A stretch of DNA of 64,000 nucleotides from Limnomonas spitsbergensis (lineage: Eukaryota > Chlorophyta > Chlorophyceae > Chlamydomonadales). Positions 60,330-64,000 of this stretch are shown in pieces. Within the stretch, counting starts at the first letter, position 1; every line of letters begins with the position of its first letter. The translations under genes were made by a program, and so were the position numbers. The stretch covers positions 2,753,001 to 2,817,000 of the forward strand of contig JAYJMM010000100.1 in NCBI GenBank assembly GCA_037349105.1, in the 5' to 3' direction. The notes under the pieces were generated by a model that was not told the origin of the DNA, did no database searches, and worked only from the letters and a program-made list of their open reading frames with translations.

Positions 60330-60690
60330 GCTGCCTCTCGTAGTCATGTTTCGTCCTCACCAACTGCCCGCTGCTGCCTGCTGCTCCCTTGCCTCTCGTA
60401 GTCATGTTTCATCCTCACTGCCCGCTGCTGCCTGCTGCTCCCCTGCCTCAGTCTCGTAGTCAAGTTTCATCCTCATTGCCCGTTGTTGCCTGCTGCTCCC
60501 CTGCCTCTCGTAGTCATGTTTCATCCTCATTGCCCGCTGCTGCCTGCTTCTCCCCTGCCTCTCGTAGTCATGTTTCATCCTCACCGCCCGTTGTTGCTTT
60601 TCTGAATCTTGCTGTCATGTTTCGGCTTCACTGCCCCCCAGCCTGCTGCTCCCAGGAAGACGTTAATGGTATGCTTTTTCCCCCCAACTG
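60330..60690 (+). repeat. ~55-bp repeat, five copies; remnant of plus-strand gene acceptor region
   Basis: Units ctctcgtagtcatgtttcat + cctcactgcccgctgctgcc + tgctgctcccctgc repeat five times. The adjacent ctgctcccaggaagacgtta (60644) aligns with ctgctccctcgaagaaatta at 40825 and ctgctcccctgatgaggttg at 54192. The third segmental unit therefore retains this intron part but none of the exons. Confidence 0.75.
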
Positions 60691-61240
60691 TTGCCACGAC
60701 GTATGGGTGCACCGCACGTATGGGTGGCTTGTACCGCTTTTTGGTTTCGGATTTCGTCTGTTTGTGGTACTTAGAAGATGCCTGGCTAACTCAAACTAAA
60801 AAACAGCATATACGGAGAAATGCGTATATACGCCGGTCTATTCGGGGGACGCGTACAATCAAGCCTTATATACTTGCATGCCGAATATTGAGCTCAATAT
60901 ACAGCCGTACATACATACACGCACCGTATATGCAATACTTGAGTTTATACGTATAGGCTCAATGTACGGAAACAGCCAGCCCTAGCCACAAGCGAAATTT
61001 CAGTGTTTAGCAAATAAGTTAACCTTCAGGTCAATGCACGCACGATCCTTTTTTACAGCACATTCCCAATTGGAGCCTGGAATAAAACGTCCATACATAC
61101 CGGTAGTAATCAGAATCATGCAAAAATCTTATTTACGGTATTATCAAAACCTCTTCGAAGATAAAAAAACTCTCCGGTGTATTTGGAAGTTCCGGGGAGG
61201 TGGAAGGGGGTCTCCAAAACAACTGTACTAATATTGGTGG
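60690..61240. other. Intergenic, AT-rich with tatacg/gtatat palindromic bits
   Basis: Several short palindromes (attgagctcaat, cgtatatacg-like) but no complete inverted-repeat element and no coding exon that I can support. Confidence 0.4.
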
Positions 61241-61241
61241 T

Positions 61242-61322
61242 CTTAAGGCGGTTAAGGTTAAGGTTAAGGTCTTAAGGCGGTTAAGGTTAAGGTTAAGGTC
61301 TTAAGGCGGTTAAGGTTAAGGA
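61242..61322. repeat. 29-bp tandem repeat (cttaaggcggttaaggttaa...), three copies
   Basis: Each unit starts cttaaggcgg (61242, 61271, 61300) and carries two or three ttaagg repeats. Confidence 0.85.
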
Positions 61323-61810
61323 GATTTTCTGGGGTCCATCAGAAACGTGTTGTAAGTGTTGTTACTGCCGCCGAGCTAGCCGAGCACTCCTCAATTTTGT
61401 TGGACCAGTTAGCCATATCGCGCAACAGCTCAACGCACCCCCCAGAATAATGAAACGTGCTCGAAGTCTAAGCGGGTTGCGGTAGTTGAATTTTTTAGAA
61501 TTTAAAACGCATGCTTCACTCTGTCCACATACAAGTTCTCCGCTATCGAACATGTGAGGCCTGAAATATACTGGATGGAAATATACTGGAAATCTGAAGA
61601 CTGTAACTGACTGAGCAGTACATAAGCGAGTGATGTCACCTACCGTAAACTTGTAAATTTACGCCCTGTTATTTATGAAAAGAGTATGACCGGCGGGTGC
61701 AATGAAGTATCACCGGTCTTGGGCAAATTAGAGCAAATACTTCTTCGTTTGCTCGTGTGTGGCTTCCTCAATCCACGCACTTGTATGTTTGCGTATCTTT
61801 CGACTTATTT

Positions 61811-61991
<181 letters not shown>

Positions 61992-61999
61992 AGCTTGGA

Positions 62000-62530
62000 C
62001 TTCTCAACAACGTTTATCCCGTAATGGCTTCGTGCCAATGCGTACCCTCCTTCATTCACAAGAGCCGTGCAGAAAGTGTGAATGAGGTGTGCGGTCAGCA
62101 GTTGGTATCGATGTCGGATCGCACGTCAAAGGCTCTATTCACGTCCACTGGCGTTATTTTTTCAACCAGTCGTGGACACGATATTTTAAATAATCGTTAT
62201 GAACTTAAACTGCAAGCTGCTACGCGCAGCGGGGCCCTCCGCCTGCAGCACTTCCAGGGACTCAATCCTCCTCCCTCCCTCCTTCAGCATCAGCAGCAGC
62301 CGGCGAATATTCCCTGTCCCCAAGCTCCCAAAAAGCAGCCTGGCTTGCTCAGGGCGCGAGGATGACAAGGGGTCGGTGCTGCAGCAGGGCGCAGCGCCCT
62401 GGCTGCGGAGGAGCGTCGTGACCAGACAGGCGAAGGGACACGTCGAGGCTATTGAGGAGCAGCTCCCAACCGAGGTGCGCTCCTGACCACGATTGTCTAG
62501 GATGCCAACACACACATACAATGATACAAC
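62000..62530. other. Ordinary sequence with possible minus-strand exon
   Basis: The minus strand from about 62490 to 62200 is open and reads LLFGSLGTGNIRRLLLMLKE and GGRRIESLEVLQAEGPAA, which looks protein-like. No splice partners were found, so it is not called as a gene. Confidence 0.3.
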
Positions 62531-62699
62531 GGCATGCCAGACTGCGACGCCCTTGTTGCCTTGAGCAGTAGCATCAGCAGCAGTGCCTGTTGGAGTGTTA
62601 TGGAACTGCTGAATGTCACATCTGAGGAGAAAACTGCCTTAGCTGCTGCTGCGGATGCTGTTTGTCTTTGTGGCGCTATGCATGCTCAATTGCCCGGGC

Positions 62700-63870
62700 C
62701 TGTCCTCCTTCATCGCATGTTGATACTCATCAATCTGATGCTTCGCATCTGCTGTCCATGGCCATACTAATTCAGCTGCTGCTGATGCCCATGCTCATCA
62801 ATCTGCTGCTGTGCATTCTGCTGTTCATGGTGATGCTACTTAAGATGCTGCTCATGCCCATGCTCATCAACCTGCTGCTGTGCATTCTGCTGTTCATGGT
62901 CATGCTACTTAAGATGCAGCTCATGCCCATGCTCATCGACCTGCTGCTGTGCATTCTGCTGCTCATGGTTGGTCCACTTCATCTGCTGCCCATGCCCATG
63001 CTCACCAATCTGCTGCTGTGCATTCTGCTGCGCATGTCCATGCTACTTCAGCTGCTGCCCATGTCCATGCTCACGCTGCTCAAGCCCATGCTTATGCTTC
63101 TTCAACATACCTTGTGGCTCATCAAGCTACTGTTGCTCATGTCTATGCCCCTTCGGCTGCTGCTCAAGTCCATGCACATGTTCATGCGCATGCTGATCAA
63201 TCTGCTGGTGCCAATGCCCATGCTAAATTTCTCTCGTTCTTTTAGCTGCTGCTGTTGCTGCTGCTGCTGCTGCCCATGTTCATGCACATGTTCATGCTCA
63301 TGCTCATGAAGCTGATCATGATCCTCAAGTCCATGCACATGTTCATGCTCATGCTCATGAAGCTGATCATGATCCTGAAGTCCATGCACATGTTCATGCT
63401 CATGCTCATGAAGCTGATCATGATCCTCAAGTCCATGCACATGTTCATGCTCATGTTCATGCTCATGCTCATGAAGCTGATCATGATCCTGAAGTCCATG
63501 CACATGTTCATGCTCATGTTCATGCTCATGCTCATGAAGCTGATCATGATCCTCAAGTCCATGCACATGTTCATGCGCATGTTGATCAATCTGCTGACAC
63601 TGATGCTCAAGCTAAATTTTTCTTGTTCCTGCTGCTGCTGCCGGTGTTCATTCTCGTGCTGGTCAAGCTGCTCGTGCTCCTGCAGTCCATGCACATGATC
63701 ATGCACATGTTGATCAATCTGCTGATGCTGATGCCCCTGCTCGAATTTTCTTGTTCCTGATGCTGCTGCCCGTGTCCATGCTCATGCTGGTCAAGCTGCT
63801 CATGCTCTTTAAGTCCATTCATGTTCATGCGCACATGGATCAACCTGCTGATCCCCATGCTGAATTGCTT
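62700..63870. repeat. Degenerate composite minisatellite that can read as His-rich protein
   Basis: Two nested repeats: about 69-bp units with catgctcatcaacctgctgc and cattctgctgttcatggt (62770-63060), and about 51-69-bp units with gctgatcatgatcctcaagt and ccatgcacatgttcatgctc (63290-63590). A block reading VHAHMDQPADPHAELLS recurs in worn form near 63185, 63565, 63695 and 63830. The plus strand can read AHAHQSAAVHSAAH and the minus strand HEHEHEHVHGLEDHDQ. Stops (taag for tcag) interrupt some units. I cannot tell whether any part is translated. Confidence 0.7.
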
Positions 63871-64000
63871 TCACCACTCAGCTTCAGTTTTGATGTCAAT
63901 GCTAATGATTCAAGCACAATGTTCCCATGCATTGCTCTGCGGCAGTTGTTAATGTGAAATTCCTACTCCATTGTAGGGTTCAGGGTCATGTGAGCCTAGG

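Overview
The window is nuclear DNA of a green alga. The best fit is a chlamydomonadalean chlorophyte. The evidence is many short exons joined by GT-AG introns, Ala/Gln homopolymers in coding sequence, TGTAA polyadenylation signals, F-box/ankyrin paralogues and a protist-type arginine deiminase. A narrower guess such as a Haematococcus-like alga is inference only. No bacterial operon, CRISPR array, rRNA or convincing tRNA is present. Most long uninterrupted reading frames here are artefacts of minisatellites. The real genes are chains of 40-800 bp exons, which I rebuilt by splice-site phase.

Layout. (1) 1-11515, plus: 3' part of a WD40 beta-propeller gene; 12 exons join without a phase conflict, and one intron is GC-AG. 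(2) 12497-13168: Harbinger-type MITE. (3) 13453-21667, plus: complete arginine deiminase gene, 9 exons, 518 aa, all catalytic residues present. (4) 24002-28794, minus: a novel-looking coiled-coil, multi-pass membrane protein of about 877 aa, 5 exons, with a mariner-type MITE in one intron. (5) 29401-30742, plus: small unrecognised gene, then a 0.7 kb hexanucleotide array. (6) 31.9-60.7 kb: a segmental triplication with period about 12.2-12.7 kb. Each unit has retroelement debris and a minus-strand F-box/ankyrin gene (33661-34839, 46051-47547, 58560-59765). A divergent plus-strand unrecognised gene is whole only in unit 1, truncated in unit 2 and nearly lost in unit 3. Large minisatellites (55, 37, 30, 105, 35 and 57 bp units) fill the space between. 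(7) 61-64 kb: simple repeats and a degenerate repeat array that can read as His-rich protein.

The most striking signal is not a gene. Across at least four unrelated genes, the edges of exons are copied into the adjacent introns. The last 40-80 bp of an exon plus its splice donor reappear, decayed, one to many times just downstream. The acceptor plus the first 40-80 bp of the next exon reappear just upstream. Some of these 'exon-edge echoes' have grown into minisatellites: the 113-bp array at 5.2-5.7 kb, the ~51-bp array at 18.4-19.0 kb, the 55-bp array at 36.4-38.1 kb and the 37-bp array at 40.4-40.7 kb. This suggests a recurrent, splice-site-centred tandem-duplication process that builds introns.

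Five MITEs have recognisable ends (TTA, TA, TA and a perfect 8-bp target duplication, plus one palindromic element). A dispersed tail-like repeat occurs about eight times.
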